Assembly (NCBI GenBank): GCA_001606155.1
Contig: LODT01000004.1
Span: forward strand, 434,001 to 498,000
Source: Tieghemostelium lacteum
Taxonomy: Eukaryota > Evosea > Eumycetozoa > Dictyosteliales > Raperosteliaceae
Direction of reading: 5' to 3'
Length of the DNA stretch: 64,000 bases
Part shown: in pieces, positions 1 to 12,111 of the stretch
Layout: every line of letters begins with the position of its first letter
How positions within the stretch are numbered: the first letter of the stretch is position 1
Position numbers and translations under genes: made by a program
Notes under the pieces: model-generated
The model's database searches: none
Seen by the model: the letters and a program-made list of their open reading frames with translations, nothing else
Told to the model about the DNA's origin: nothing

Positions 1-981
1 CCAATGCGATCAGTATGGTTTAGTGATAATCTCGATCAGGTTTTGTGCTACTCTTCTTATAACTGTTCACTAGAATTTGCAATGACCATGAGTGAAGTAT
101 ACTGTTGCCAAATTACACCATTGGATTTATACGTTTCAATTATGGGTAGAAACCACGGAGTTTCCAAATACATTTTCCATAAATTAGGAGGTAAATTAGA
201 GTATTGTCAAAGGGCACTAGAATACTGTGCACTCTCTGGAAACCAGGTAATGACTAGATACCTTTTGTCCTCTGTTACCGTACCCACAGATTACATAAGC
301 AACTCCAATGGAATGGACATAGAGATTGCTATACTATATAACCAACCGGAAATCATTAAAATGATTCTCGATAAGAAATCACAAATGTCACAACCATTAT
401 CATTTACATTCAAATTCTATCAAATGGCTGCAAAGAATAGGTATCTAGCCCTTGAATATCTGTTAACCTGCAAATATGTTCAGCCACTAACAGACATTAG
501 TACCATACTCATAATCGGAAAGTCATCCCCAACTTTTCTCCAGTACATTCCCAAAGAATTTGCATTTTCCAAGCTACAAAACCTCAAAATTGCAAAGATT
601 TTCGCTAAATCCAATTTAGATACCATTCACAATATATTCAGGGTATTCTACAGCAGTGCTGATGTAATTAATGGTCTCAAATCTTCAAATTTATTCCAGA
701 TATTGAGATATCAAGTTGAGGAATCCAATCTAAACGCTCTAGTTAACCTAAACTCCATCAGTATCTTTAAATACATTCTAGCGAACTCTGATGATATTTT
801 TATATTTTCACTTAATTTCCAGTATATTCCAATCATTGATTTTCTATTTTCTCAACTGAATTCAAATTCCATTTTAAAACATAAATTTAAAAAATTCTCT
901 GACATTTTGGGAGGTCGTGCTCTTAAATCGTTAATATTAAAATTCAAATCCATTCAAAATTCACTTCAAAATAAAAACTGA
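1..981 (+). CDS. Ankyrin-like dictyostelid protein, 5' end cut by window edge
   Basis: The reading frame is open from the first base, so the true start probably lies outside the window. The first in-window ATG is at base 4, giving 325 residues to the stop at 979-981. The middle of the protein (about residues 60-160) has loosely repeated helix-pair units in the style of ankyrin repeats, with lines such as ALEYCALSGN, EIAILYNQPEIIKMIL and MAAKNRYLALEYLL. This is the pattern of the large dictyostelid ankyrin-like family of unknown function. No catalytic motif, signal peptide or membrane segment is visible. The C-terminal half is less repetitive and ends in a Lys/Asn-rich tail. The assignment rests on repeat style only. 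Confidence 0.6.
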   Translation, partial: PMRSVWFSDNLDQVLCYSSYNCSLEFAMTMSEVYCCQITPLDLYVSIMGRNHGVSKYIFHKLGGKLEYCQRALEYCALSGNQVMTRYLLSSVTVPTDYISNSNGMDIEIAILYNQPEIIKMILDKKSQMSQPLSFTFKFYQMAAKNRYLALEYLLTCKYVQPLTDISTILIIGKSSPTFLQYIPKEFAFSKLQNLKIAKIFAKSNLDTIHNIFRVFYSSADVINGLKSSNLFQILRYQVEESNLNALVNLNSISIFKYILANSDDIFIFSLNFQYIPIIDFLFSQLNSNSILKHKFKKFSDILGGRALKSLILKFKSIQNSLQNKN

Positions 982-1855
982 AATTGCTCCCATCATTCTT
1001 TAAAATATCTGAAGTTATATGCACAAACATATCCAAAAAATCTGTTTTTTTTTCCTTGAGACAAAAAATGTATCGTTTCATATATAATCTTATAAGATAT
1101 TTATTTACTTTATTCCTAATTTAAAAATTTTTTTTTTATTTCAATTTGGTAATTATATTTACATTCTATTACATATAATTTTAAAGGTATGAAATTTCTG
1201 TTAACAGGTGACTTATTTTTAAAACCCAACTTATTTTAAATTTTGAGTACAAAAAAAAAAAAAAAAAAAAAAAAAAATAATTATACACAATTGTAAAAAC
1301 TAATCTAAATAATAAGAAAACAAAAAAAAAAAAAGAGTAATTAAAAATCCACCCCCTCTATTTAGATTTATATAAATATCAACAACAGCATTAAAAAGAG
1401 GAGTGTTTGTGACATTTAGGTGTTTAGTGTGGGGTGTGTGATGGGGTTTTAAGAGTGTAGTGTACATATATGTATACACCTCTAGGTAGGGGGTATAGAG
1501 AAACCTATCAAAACATGATATATTTTTATTCAATCAAAAAATTATCTAGTAAACCCAATTACACAAGCATATTGTTATTTTCTACATACAACTACAACAA
1601 CAAACATCCCTTAAAAATACACATCACATTCTTACTCCTAATATCTTTTTATTTTTATTATTTATTAACATTATTATTTATTTATAATAAAAACAGAGAG
1701 AACGAAACAATATTTTAATAAACATCAAGTAATAACAGAAAGAAACCACATTCAAAAATAGTTGTCATATTTTTAAATAGTTAAACTAAAAAAAAAAAAA
1801 AAAAAAAAAAGTTAAGAACTTTCTTTTTTATCTAATTTATCACCCCACAAAAGAC
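982..1855. other. AT-rich spacer with G-box-like element
   Basis: This spacer has long A runs (about 1251-1277 and 1790-1810) and no convincing gene. Two open stretches of about 80 codons on opposite strands (1300-1533 and 1470-1718) are AT-driven and were not accepted. The one GC-rich patch, 1425-1446, is a GT-rich block described separately as a candidate G-box. Confidence 0.6.
1427..1440 (+). promoter_or_regulatory. Candidate G-box (GBF-type) element
   Basis: The 14 bases read GTGTGGGGTGTGTG. They resemble the GT/CA-rich G-boxes that bind the dictyostelid developmental factor GBF. The block lies about 415 bases upstream of the C2-RasGAP start and stands out in otherwise AT-rich spacer. 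The resemblance is by eye only, and binding is an inference. Confidence 0.3.
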
Positions 1856-4680
1856 ATGACGTGAGTATTAATGTTATTAGGGACTTAATAATAAGGTTTC
1901 CCAAGGATAATCATCAAAATTCTAATTATAAACACTATTTGAAACAGAAATATAGATCAAGAACCTGTATCCATATTAGTCTCTCCAAAAGATACTGAAA
2001 GTAAGGAGGAATATTAGATATAACAGATAGATGTGTAGTGATTGGATAATGATATATTAATAATGAACCAATTTATACAGGTGTTAGTTCAATTATTCAG
2101 GGATCATTATTGTTACCATTAAAAGAAGACAATGGGGTATCATCAACAGTTGAGATAACAACAGAGATTAAAAAAGAGAATAGTAATAGCATACACGGTG
2201 ATGGTTTAAATATAGTTACAACTACTACAACTACTACAAAAGAAGGTGGTAGTAATAGTGGAAAAGAAACATCAACAATAGTAACAAGTACCAGTATAAC
2301 AACTGATCTTAGTGTAAGTTCAGAATCAACTATAACTAGAGACGAAGAAGGTAAAGCAATCATTGCAAATAAGTTACCAATTTCACCAACATATGAGTCA
2401 CTTTTACGTTCCAAAAAGACAAAAGATTGTAACCTTACAGTGAAGGTGTTTGAGGCACGTTCACTCATTGAGGCAAGACTTAGAAAGAAAGAATCGACCA
2501 AACAGAATAAATCATTTAAACGTGCACAGAATCTACTCACTGAGATTTCGTCACCAAATTTGATGACATTTTCAGATACCACTGATCCATATTGTGTGGT
2601 TCAATTGGATAAACAAAAACACCGTACACGTACCATTCCAAAGAAACTCAATCCATTTTGGTGTGAAGAGTTTCAGTTGGAGATTTCAGATCCTAATTCA
2701 TCAAAACTCATCATTAACGTAATGGATGAGAAAAAGTACAGTTCCGATGAACATATTGGTAAACTGGTGATACCTATCAATACTCTAAAAGACCAGAAAG
2801 AACGTGAACTTTGGTACCCATTATCGTCACCAGCATCTAAAAAGAATGTTCCTCAGATTCAAGTGAAATTCAATTTCAAACCCATCTCCCTGACTGACCC
2901 TTCCATTCCAGGTTACATTCAATGGACTGTCAGTTTTGGTAGAAATCTAAGTGGAGGTGTACAAAGTGATGACCCAACTCTGTCAACACCTTATATCAAC
3001 TGGTTGGTTCGTTCCAAGAGAGGTGAAGTCATTATTGATGAAGAAGGCATCTCTTGGCAAGATGCACTCACAAATGGTGTCTCTAGAGAGATTAGAGAGT
3101 CAATTGAATGTATTATATTTACAGTTTGGAGATATGAGCCAATTACCAATAAAGAAGGTGACAATGCCTCAAACAGTACTCCACCAACACCTAATAACAG
3201 TGGATACAGTACTATATCATCAGCAACATCTCCTCTGAAATACAGATCCAATAGCTCATCTGATATACTCAAGAGTCCAGATACTAAAATTCGATCGTCA
3301 TCCATTACCAACACTGTTTCCAATGGAAATAGTGGTAGTACACCAACTACATCACCTTCTAAACACCATAGTCTAACTCCACCAGGTGTCAATACTCTCA
3401 ATGGATCATCATCAACATCATCAGCAACTCAACCACTTCTCTCCACAACCACTACAACCACCGATGGAAATGTCTCTGTTCAATCCGGTTTAGGAAATAG
3501 CAGTAGCACAATTCCAGCTGGAATGGAGCCCTATGTCATTGGACAGGGTACTATTCTAGGCTCACATATAGACGTAGAGAAACCATGCGAACTCTGGGTA
3601 TGTCTCTATCCTAAACAAACAAGTGACAGCAAATTTGGTGATGTAAGATTAAAACTCAAATACTCTGAAGAAGTTGTATTGCCACTTGAAAGCTACTTGA
3701 ATTTCCTCAACCATCTACAAGATGACAATCTATATAGCATCCATCTTCTAGGTCATGTAACTAAACAACGTGAAGCCGTATCACACAACCTCATTAGAGT
3801 CTTTGAAAAAACTGGAAAATGCGTATTTCTTCTAAAATCTCTGACAGACCACGAAATTGAGTCCACTGATAATCCCGATATTATATTCCGTGGAAATTCA
3901 TTAGCCACCAAATCAGTCGATCTCTACATGAAGCTCATTGGTCTGCCCTATCTGACTGCCACTATCGGTCCTCATATAAAGAAGATTTACAGCTCCAAGA
4001 AATCCTGTGAAATTGATCCAACAAAGATTGAAAAAGGCGAAGATATCAAAAAGAACGGTAAAAATCTTCTCGCTTGGGTAAAGAAAATTACACATTCCAT
4101 CTTGTCATCGGTTAACCATTGTCCAGGGCCCTTGAGAGAGGTCTTTAGATCCATACAGACAAAGGTACATGAACGATATCCAAAGGATGAGATTACAAAG
4201 TATACAGCAGTTAGTGGTTTCATATTCCTCAGATTCTTTTGTCCTGCCATTTTGGCACCTAAGCTCTTTGAGTTGATGCCTGATCACCCTGGAATTAAGA
4301 CAACTCGTTCACTGATTCTCATTGCCAAGACCCTACAGAACCTGGCAAATCTAGTCGAGCTTGGTGAACATAAAGAGGACTTTATGAAAGATATGAATAG
4401 ATTTGTTTTGGATAATATGGAAAACATGAAAACATTTATTAATCAACTCTCAATTGTACCTGATAATTGTCCAGCTGGTGAACTCTCCAATCCTATTGTA
4501 CTTGAAAAGGAATTGGCTTGTCTGTACAGACATTTGATAAAACAAAAACATGAAATGCTCGAAGAAATCTCTCAGGTTAAAGAAAGCGAAAAGAAAGATA
4601 TCTTAGAGGCCTATTATAAATTATTAAATATTTTAGAAATCCTAGAACAAGAAGTTATATTTACCAGTAGTTTAAATTAA
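1856..4680 (+). CDS. C2 domain plus RasGAP protein (C2GAP-like)
   Basis: The product should stimulate GTP hydrolysis by Ras-type GTPases, with the C2 domain recruiting it to membranes. The main exon has no in-frame ATG near its 5' end. A clean model uses a 5-base coding exon, 1856-1860 (ATGAC), an intron 1861-2087 (gtgagt...ttag) and an exon 2088-4680, giving 865 residues. A Thr/Ser-rich N-terminus precedes a C2 domain at about residues 115-240 (DPYCVVQLD, LNPFWCEEF). A Ser/Thr-rich linker follows. The RasGAP domain spans about 550-820, with the arginine finger in FRGNSLATK (Arg603) and the FLRFFCPAI signature. The architecture matches the Dictyostelium C2GAP proteins that limit Ras during chemotaxis. 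Which paralogue this is cannot be told. The family is clear; the first exon is inferred. Confidence 0.85.
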
Positions 4681-5026
4681 ATCTATTTTCCTTTTCTCCT
4701 CCTCCTCCTCCAACCCCCCCACTTTTTCAAATAAGGTAATACTACACACTCCTATTACAATTAAAACCATTTTTTCCTCCCCACACACTCTTCACCTCAA
4801 TCCCATTTATCGTAATCAAAAAAAGAAATTCTCAAAAAAAAATATACTTTCAACTGTATAATAATATGAATAATTTAAATATATTCTAAGATATAATAAA
4901 AAATCAAAAACAAAAAAGGAAATTGATTGAGGAAAAATATAAAATTTAAATATTTAAATTTATATTTTTTTGTACTCTATAATATCTATTTATCATATTT
5001 ATAAGTTTGAATTTCTATTGATTTAT
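4681..5026. other. Convergent 3' spacer
   Basis: This spacer lies between the stop of the C2-RasGAP and the stop of PLIP. It starts with pyrimidine-rich CCT and C-runs (4690-4790) and then becomes extremely AT-rich. No gene is seen. Confidence 0.6.
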
Positions 5027-5686
5027 TTATTTACAATATTGATTATAAAATGCAATAACTGATTTTTGTTTATACAGGCTTTTTCTGACTTTAGATCTCT
5101 TTTCAACTAAATACTTTTGAGCATCAATTAGAGAGAGTTTCTTTGTTAATGCTACATAACAAATCATAACTGCACCTGATCTACCACGACCTGCTTTACA
5201 GTGCACTAAAACTTTGTGTCCTAGTGAGATTTGGTCTTGAATAAATGTTATACATTGTCTAATCTCAGATACTGATGGTTCATAGTGATCAATAACTGGT
5301 ACGTATAATTGATCGATATCGTGTTTTTTGTACTCTTTTTGTGGACCTTGATATTCATCACAAAGGTTTACTACACCTTTGATTCCGTGCATTTTTAGAC
5401 CTGGTATATTCCAGTACATTTGAATTGCACCTAGATATACTTGATCGTCTACAGCATCGAATAGATTACCTCTCAATCCTGCTGATTGTAATATAGTTAT
5501 AAAGGGAAATGTCATGTAATGGAATATTCTTCCAAAGTACTTTGCATAGATTAGAGGTAACTTTGCTTTATAAAATAGATATAATGTAACTACAAGTTTT
5601 AAAGGTACCAGTACCGCTAAATACTGATTCAGAGAATATCCTCCGACTGTTTGATTTATATTTATTAAATTACTAGTGTTTGACAT
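5027..5686 (-). CDS. plip: PTEN-like lipid phosphatase PLIP (PTPMT1 family)
   Basis: This is a dual-specificity phosphatase fold enzyme of the PLIP/PTPMT1 family, which removes phosphate from phosphoinositides or phosphatidylglycerophosphate. The 219-residue single-exon protein has a hydrophobic N-terminal region (about 15-60). It then has the family segment GNLFDAVDDQVYLGA, the general-acid loop around VIDHYEPS, and the P-loop HCKAGRGRSG with Cys163 and Arg169 of CX5R. The basic P-loop suits an acidic lipid head group. Family members in Dictyostelium and mammals are reported at Golgi or mitochondrial membranes; location here is not shown by the sequence. It is convergent with the C2-RasGAP. 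The assignment is strong, while substrate choice is inference. Confidence 0.88.
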   Translation of the reverse strand: MSNTSNLININQTVGGYSLNQYLAVLVPLKLVVTLYLFYKAKLPLIYAKYFGRIFHYMTFPFITILQSAGLRGNLFDAVDDQVYLGAIQMYWNIPGLKMHGIKGVVNLCDEYQGPQKEYKKHDIDQLYVPVIDHYEPSVSEIRQCITFIQDQISLGHKVLVHCKAGRGRSGAVMICYVALTKKLSLIDAQKYLVEKRSKVRKSLYKQKSVIAFYNQYCK

Positions 5687-5802
5687 GTTGTTGAATTAAT
5701 TAAATAAAAAATTTAAAAAAGATCCGCAAGACCACAAATTTTACAAAAAAAATGTGGCATTTTTGAAATTGAATTTTAATTTCAATTAATTTTTATTTTT
5801 AT

Positions 5803-6396
5803 TTAACTAGAATTACAATAAATGGAAACTAAATCATTTGAGGAACATTGTTGACCAATTGCGTAATTTTTACACCCAACAAAAGGTATACAATGTTGAC
5901 CATATGGAGTTCCATTAGAACAAAAATAACCATCATAGCTATCATTTTCATAAGCACTGCCACCTAGACTTGTTGAACAATCATCAGAATTTACAGTAAC
6001 TATAAATGTATCACTTGGGAATTCTGGAAAACCATTTGTAGCATTAACAATGATACCATTTTTACAAACACCAAAATCATGATAAACAATTGCTTTTTGT
6101 GAACTTTGATCACAGTTTTCATTACTGTAATGTGCAATTGCAACTGTGGTTTCGTTTGCAGAGTGCACAGAAATAATTTCATTAAATGTACTTAGAGCTA
6201 CATTTTGGTCACCTAAACAAACACCTTCACTTATAATTGTAGCTGTACCATATGGCTCTGTGCAATCATCGTTGACATATTGTGTAATTGTATAATATAT
6301 TATATCATTTTCTATTGGTGATTTATGTGGTACTTTGATAGAGTTGATCAATGCTAAATTTAATAGTATAGTTAAAAATATAATTTTGTTGTACAT
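5803..6396 (-). CDS. Small secreted cysteine-containing protein
   Basis: The single-exon protein has 197 residues and starts with a clear signal peptide (about residues 1-19, MYNKIIFLTILLNLALINS). The mature part is Ser/Thr/Asn-rich with about a dozen cysteines and several N-glycosylation sequons. Two halves look loosely alike: each has a segment near TxxxNDDCTEPYG or TVNSDDCSTSLGG followed by a CLGD- or CKNG-type motif. It is probably exported and disulphide-bonded. It resembles dictyostelid small secreted proteins of unknown function. I do not recognise a named family. Confidence 0.7.
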   Translation of the reverse strand: MYNKIIFLTILLNLALINSIKVPHKSPIENDIIYYTITQYVNDDCTEPYGTATIISEGVCLGDQNVALSTFNEIISVHSANETTVAIAHYSNENCDQSSQKAIVYHDFGVCKNGIIVNATNGFPEFPSDTFIVTVNSDDCSTSLGGSAYENDSYDGYFCSNGTPYGQHCIPFVGCKNYAIGQQCSSNDLVSIYCNSS

Positions 6397-6656
6397 TTTG
6401 GATTATTGGTGATATATATATTATGATTATTATTTAAATATTGTAGTTTTTAATAATGATTGTTTAAATTTCATTTTTTATTTATAGTCATTGTTATAGG
6501 TTCTTTAAGAACAATGTTATCCTTTTGATTTTATAAATATCTCTGGTTCTGTTCTAAAAAAATTTTGTAAAATTTTCAACAAGGTTCGCAACGTTACAAA
6601 GAATCTTAGGAGCTATTTTTAATTTATTTTAATGATAAATAAAATTTGGTCCTACT

Positions 6657-8213
6657 ATGAACTTTGAAGATTTACCAAAATTTATTAAAGTTTATATACT
6701 CAGATACATTTGGGTAGATTTAGAGTTTATTGAATATCAAGGTCCTAATTTATATTTGAATCTAGTTAGTAGAGAGTGGTTTCAAATTATTAGTCAATGT
6801 ATAAGTAAACAGTGGATATATAGGGATAAAGACAATACCCAATTTACAGTGTTTATAGATAAATTGAAATCACCAAATTTCATCTACCAAAACACTCATG
6901 GATTGCTGAACCATAATAGTCGTACAAGGAATTTTGTAACCTCCTATTTTGATAGTAAAATTATTAATAGTACTATGACTGAATTCCTTGGAAATCTTAC
7001 ACATTTAGACCTGTCAAGTTCAGACAATGACTATATGATGCAAGTGTATTTGTCAATGATTGACAAATATTGCCATAATCTACAATGTTTATCACTATAC
7101 TGTAATATATTAATACTGAATTCAGAAGTTTTGGGTGTATTTAAATCAATATCTAGTAAAGATACTTTAACTAAATTGGAAATTAATTCAGGTTGGTTTG
7201 ATTCCTCTGGTAGATTTGAAGTGGATTTAGTTAGCCAATTACTAGATATTATATGTGATCATAAATCTAAAATACGTGTATTGTCACTAAAAGATCACAA
7301 GGTTTCAATATTTGGATTCACAAATTCGTTTGGTTTGATTACATATTTACCAGTTATTCTTAGAACTCTGTTAAACAACCTAGAGAACACCTCTATAACA
7401 TCATTAAAGTTATCGTTATTTGCAAGTGCACAGATGGTTATTGAAAGTGATAATTTGCAAAAGACATTCCAAGCTCTGTCAAAGTGTCTCAAGAACTTGA
7501 CTTTAAAGTGCTACTCATTGCTGCTTAATCCAATGCCTGCAGGAATTGTCAAGATTCTAGAGTCACTACTACCAAACAATACCACATTGAAATCACTTAA
7601 ATTTCATTCATTTAGAGTTATACCTCGTGTGTTGGAACTTTTACAAAACACACACATTCGTAATATAAATTTAGGGTTATTGGATAACTTTACATTTCAA
7701 AATAGACAACTTCCATTGTCACTAGAGAAAATCTCTTGGGGTGATTTTATTCATGTAAACATGTCATTTATCAAAGAGGCATTGGCACATCAACTGGTAC
7801 ACCTAAAGAAAATTCCACCTATCAATGTACCTGTAGAAGATCAAAGCGATTTCAACACTCTTCTATCATTTTTTGAAACTTCAACTCTAAATACACTAAC
7901 ACTAATATTTGGATTAACATTGGAAAAAACTAATTGGCAGAGACTAGTAGAGACATTACAACATAATAAAAATATAAAGAAATTGGAATTGAAGTTAAAA
8001 TTCCAAGGCACAGCATTTATAGAATATAATGATGCATATGAGAATCTAGTGAAAAAAGTGATTGAACATTTAGATAAACATCATGGAATTCCATCACTGA
8101 TTGTAAGTAATTACATTCCTCAATTCCAACCACCTTCATCACTCCAGAACTATTCAATTCTATATCATTCCAGTAGCAACTCAAACAACACAATCTATCA
8201 TTCTAAACAATAA
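6657..8213 (+). CDS. F-box-like / leucine-rich repeat dictyostelid protein
   Basis: The single-exon protein has 518 residues. The first 50 residues (MNFEDLPKFIKVYILRYIW, then LNLVSREWFQIIS) have the layout of a dictyostelid F-box-like N-terminus. Irregular leucine-rich repeats follow from about residue 110 to 470, for example LTHLDLSSSDN, LQCLSLYCN, LKSLKFHSF and IKKLELKL. Proteins of this type are abundant and divergent in dictyostelids. A role as a substrate adaptor in SCF-type ubiquitin ligases is plausible but not shown. No signal peptide or membrane segment is present. The start ATG at 6657 directly precedes the F-box-like segment. Confidence 0.65.
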   Translation: MNFEDLPKFIKVYILRYIWVDLEFIEYQGPNLYLNLVSREWFQIISQCISKQWIYRDKDNTQFTVFIDKLKSPNFIYQNTHGLLNHNSRTRNFVTSYFDSKIINSTMTEFLGNLTHLDLSSSDNDYMMQVYLSMIDKYCHNLQCLSLYCNILILNSEVLGVFKSISSKDTLTKLEINSGWFDSSGRFEVDLVSQLLDIICDHKSKIRVLSLKDHKVSIFGFTNSFGLITYLPVILRTLLNNLENTSITSLKLSLFASAQMVIESDNLQKTFQALSKCLKNLTLKCYSLLLNPMPAGIVKILESLLPNNTTLKSLKFHSFRVIPRVLELLQNTHIRNINLGLLDNFTFQNRQLPLSLEKISWGDFIHVNMSFIKEALAHQLVHLKKIPPINVPVEDQSDFNTLLSFFETSTLNTLTLIFGLTLEKTNWQRLVETLQHNKNIKKLELKLKFQGTAFIEYNDAYENLVKKVIEHLDKHHGIPSLIVSNYIPQFQPPSSLQNYSILYHSSSNSNNTIYHSKQ

Positions 8214-8742
8214 AACCACTCTTAATGATTCTCGAGTTTTCATCAAATGTTTTTTTTATAAAGTTTATACAAAAATGAACCGACACTAATCAAATCCAAC
8301 TACTTTTCAAAAGTACCCAAACCAGGAGTAGTTATGAGAATTTTCAAATTTATTTTTTAAATATTAAAGAACCACGTTGAAAAATTTCTCCTATGGTTCT
8401 CAAATTCCGGAATATGATCCATCATTGAACTTTTCTAAAAAGATAAAATGAATAAAATGTGAATAAAATATTTGAAAAATGACGTCAAATGGGTTATATG
8501 TTTTCCAACCCACTTTATTAGTAAAAAACTCTAGTAAAACATGTCCCATTTCCACAGTCGAGACATATAATTTTTCATTTTTTTTTTCTCGAAGATCAAA
8601 ATATCTTCAAGATTTTTCAATCAAATTATTTTTTAATTTCAGATATTTATTCCCAATACCTGAACAACCAAGCGTTTTTTTGTCATTATAAAATTTATTT
8701 ACGTCATTTTTAAATTTTCTAATATACATTTAAAAGAAAGTG
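8214..8742. other. AT-rich spacer
   Basis: This spacer lies between the F-box-like gene and the first large secreted-protein gene. A 70-codon open stretch from ATG 8479 has no recognisable features and was not accepted. Nothing else is seen. Confidence 0.5.
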
Positions 8743-11700
8743 ATGAATTATAAATATTCAGTATTAACAGTACTGTTTCTATTTGCTCTGATCAATGGTC
8801 AAGGCAGTAGCTCTTCAGGAACTACTAATCCAACTGTAAAGGGATTTACAATGACATCTATTAACTTGTCAAAGACTACATTAAATGCATCCAATCCATT
8901 ATCAGAATCAACTACCTTTACTGTTGATCTCCAGTATACTGGTGACATGGCTACTCTGTATAAAGGTTTCTTTTCAACCAATATTGATAACGGATGGTAC
9001 ATTTACCTTACAACCAATAACTTTTTCAATGTCACTGCCAACAGTGCTACCATTCAGTTTTGTGTGCCTATGAATGCTATTCAAAACTGTGATATAAGAC
9101 ACGAACAATCAATTCAATGTGAATATGTTATTGGATTTAGAACTGTTGGCCAATCAACTTATACCATATTCCAGAGTCCAATCATCTCTGAGGCATTCCC
9201 TAATTCAGTTTTGACTATTGTCCAAAATCTGATGCAACCTGCATTGAATAGCTTCAATATCAATACACATCAAGTGGGTTCATTGGTCACTTTTGAATTT
9301 GATATCTCCATCTTTGCCAGTGGTCTTAACAAACTCGAACTCGATGTCTACAATAGTACTGGTGAATACGTAACTTTAACTGCTGATAAGCCAACTACAT
9401 CAAATGGTTTATATTACCTAGAGTATCTTGTATCTGCTGAGGGAACTGGCACTGAATACTATGTTGATAACCTACTTATTAGAGATAACGAAGGTAATGC
9501 TCTCGAACTTAGTACCGGACAATTACAACAAAAATACAACTCCTCAATTTTCAAAATTGCAAAATCCTCAACCCCAGCTCTTTCTCAATTGTATACCTAT
9601 GTATTCAACAATCCACCAGCCAACAATTCTGTCTCTGGTACTCAGATTAGTACATTTACATTCAACATCTCTTTAGCTGATTTCCAAACTGCCATTCTCA
9701 ATCCTACATCTCAATTAAGCTTATGCTCAACCTACTACCTAAATTCAACTTTTGTAACCTTGTATTGTGACATTCCACCTAATCAAGATGATAGAACATA
9801 TGAATTTAAATGGACATCTGCCAACCCATATATCTACCAAGAAACAACAATTGAATATAAATATTTAAGTATGTATAAAAACTTTTGCAGACAACTATAA
9901 ATAACTATTAACACTATAATAAATTCTACAGACGATAACCAAGAATTACCAGTAATTTCTCAAGTTCAATACTCTGTTGAAACCATTGACCAATTACAAC
10001 CATTTTATATTGAAACCAATATAACATTTGAAACCTATTCAGCTTATTTAAGATACATCTCATTTACTAGAGTTAATGGACCATACAATATTGGTCTACC
10101 TGATGTTCAATATGGTGGTTCTATTTTCTCTGGTGTTGCAAGTGCCTCATGGTTATTGGATTCATATACCAATAATTTAACAGAATATACTATTTTGATT
10201 TCCGATTCAAAATACTATGCTGATGATTTCAAATTGAAAGGTCCAGTTACCACACCAAGATACTACTCTGAAGATATCCAATTGACTGTTGAATTTGGAA
10301 GTTTGGTATTTGATTTCACAAATAGTTCTATGGCTAAAATTCCATTTACCATCACAACATCTACCAAATATAATGACATTTTGACTGAATTTATGATTCT
10401 CTATGATTACTCCCATGAAATGGATATTGGTAAAGTAGACTATAACGATGTCTTTGGTGGTATTATGACAAGTAACCTCACTCATACTACATTCACATCA
10501 TGGATCACTTTGAAACCAAATGATCTTCTTGAACATGACTTTATAGGAGGTGATTTCACTATAACATTTGATTATGAAGGTTACCAAAACTCCCTCCACT
10601 ACTTCACTACCAAATGTCTTACTTTAATCCCACCACCTGCACAACCAACTATAGTAACCAATCTACAATTATCACCAAGCGGTCCAGTTATCGACAGTAC
10701 TCAAAATGATTTTCTAACCCTCCAGTTCCAAACTAAAGGTGCCAATGTCAACTATGCCAGTGTTGTCTTCTATCAAACTGAAATTTTACACCCATTACAC
10801 GATCAACCAGTATTCCCATGTGAAATCGAGGTACCATACAGCTATGATACTCTAGAAGTCGAATATAAATGTAATATTCCAATTGGATATCTACTAACTC
10901 AAACTGTTTTCTATTACCTTAAATTGGGTATCAATAATGTCGAGACACCAATTTACAATAGTATCCTTCAAAGCAGTGGTCTTCCATCATTCTTTGAAAT
11001 TCAAGGTCCAGTTGATAATGGTCTAGTCCCAACAATTCAACAATTCGAAACCTCATTCAGTGGTAATTTACTCAACATTACTTACGCCATTGACAATCCA
11101 ACTACACTACCATTAAATTTGATCAAGTTTTATATCTTCAACAGAAACGTTCCATACTATGGTGACTACTATGAAAAACTCAGTGTTACATCTGCTGAAC
11201 GTACTCTACTTAATGGTACATTTGAAATCAATGTTTGTGATCTAGAAGGATTTACATTTGACTTCATTGGTAACTTTGGGGTATACATCTCAATTCCATC
11301 ACCATTACCAGGTGTAAATTATGAATTCCCATATGACATTTTAGTCAACATGGATAGTAACAAACAACAGTTCCCCAACACTATACAATGTGATTACTCT
11401 GGTCCAAGAGTTGTAGAATTTGGAATTGAAGATATTAAACCATATTACGACAGTTCATCATCATCTCAAAACATTACAGTATCCTTCACCATCACTGATG
11501 ATCTCACTGGTTTTTCATTATTACAAGGTACTATCCGTTCCAATACCTCATCTACCTTCTATTTTGTAGATTTCTATGTATTTGATTCTGATTTAGTTTC
11601 AGGAAACCTTAACAATGGTATCTATCAAGTTAACATTACAATCCCACAGTTCAGTAATGGTACCTATATCATCTCAGTTATTTCAGTTTTAGATCAAAAC

Positions 11701-12111
11701 TTTAATAAGAGATTCTACACCACTCAAAATGCTGCATTCTTGTCTAAAGCCTACGTATTCGAAGCTTACACTTCATTAGACAATCCATCCATTCCATCCA
11801 TTCAATCAATTACCAACACTATAGTCTCTGGTGAAAATAACATTGTTGTAACACTTGATACAACTTCTGAAATTTCTTCAATCTTGATGGGTCTCTCAAC
11901 CAACTCTGACACACCATACATTGGTTTGACACCAATGGGATCCAATTCCTACCATTTCAATGCATTTGATAATCTAGATCTATCAACAGGTACCTATTAC
12001 ATCAATCTATGTATTGAATACAGTTTAACTCTAAAATGTTACTCCAGTTTAGATTTGGAGCAATTAGGTTTCACCAATAACATTTATTACTACAATCCAT
12101 ATATTCAATAA
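8743..12111 (+). CDS. Large secreted beta-rich protein, tandem copy A
   Basis: Two exons, 8743-9868 and 9932-12111, are joined in phase 1 by a short intron (gtatgt...ctacag), giving 1,101 residues. The N-terminus is a signal peptide (MNYKYSVLTVLFLFALINGQ). The rest is Ser/Thr/Asn/Tyr-rich, with many N-glycosylation sequons and alternating hydrophobic patterns typical of stacked beta-sandwich domains. One module near the C-terminus (DDLTGFSLLQGTIRS, then IPQFSNGTY, then LDQNFNKRFYTT) looks like an Ig/FN3-type fold. No C-terminal membrane segment or GPI signal is present, so it should be secreted. It aligns along its whole length with copy B downstream. It resembles the large dictyostelid extracellular families (ComC-like), but I cannot name it. 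Confidence 0.75.

Noticed and set aside
1300-1718. Two overlapping open stretches of about 80 codons on opposite strands
   Set aside because: Their peptides are Leu/Phe/Tyr/Asn-rich as expected from AT-rich spacer, with no family resemblance.
8479-8691. 70-codon frame starting with ATG before the secreted-protein gene
   Set aside because: No recognisable motif and AT-driven composition; it sits where the promoter of copy A should be.
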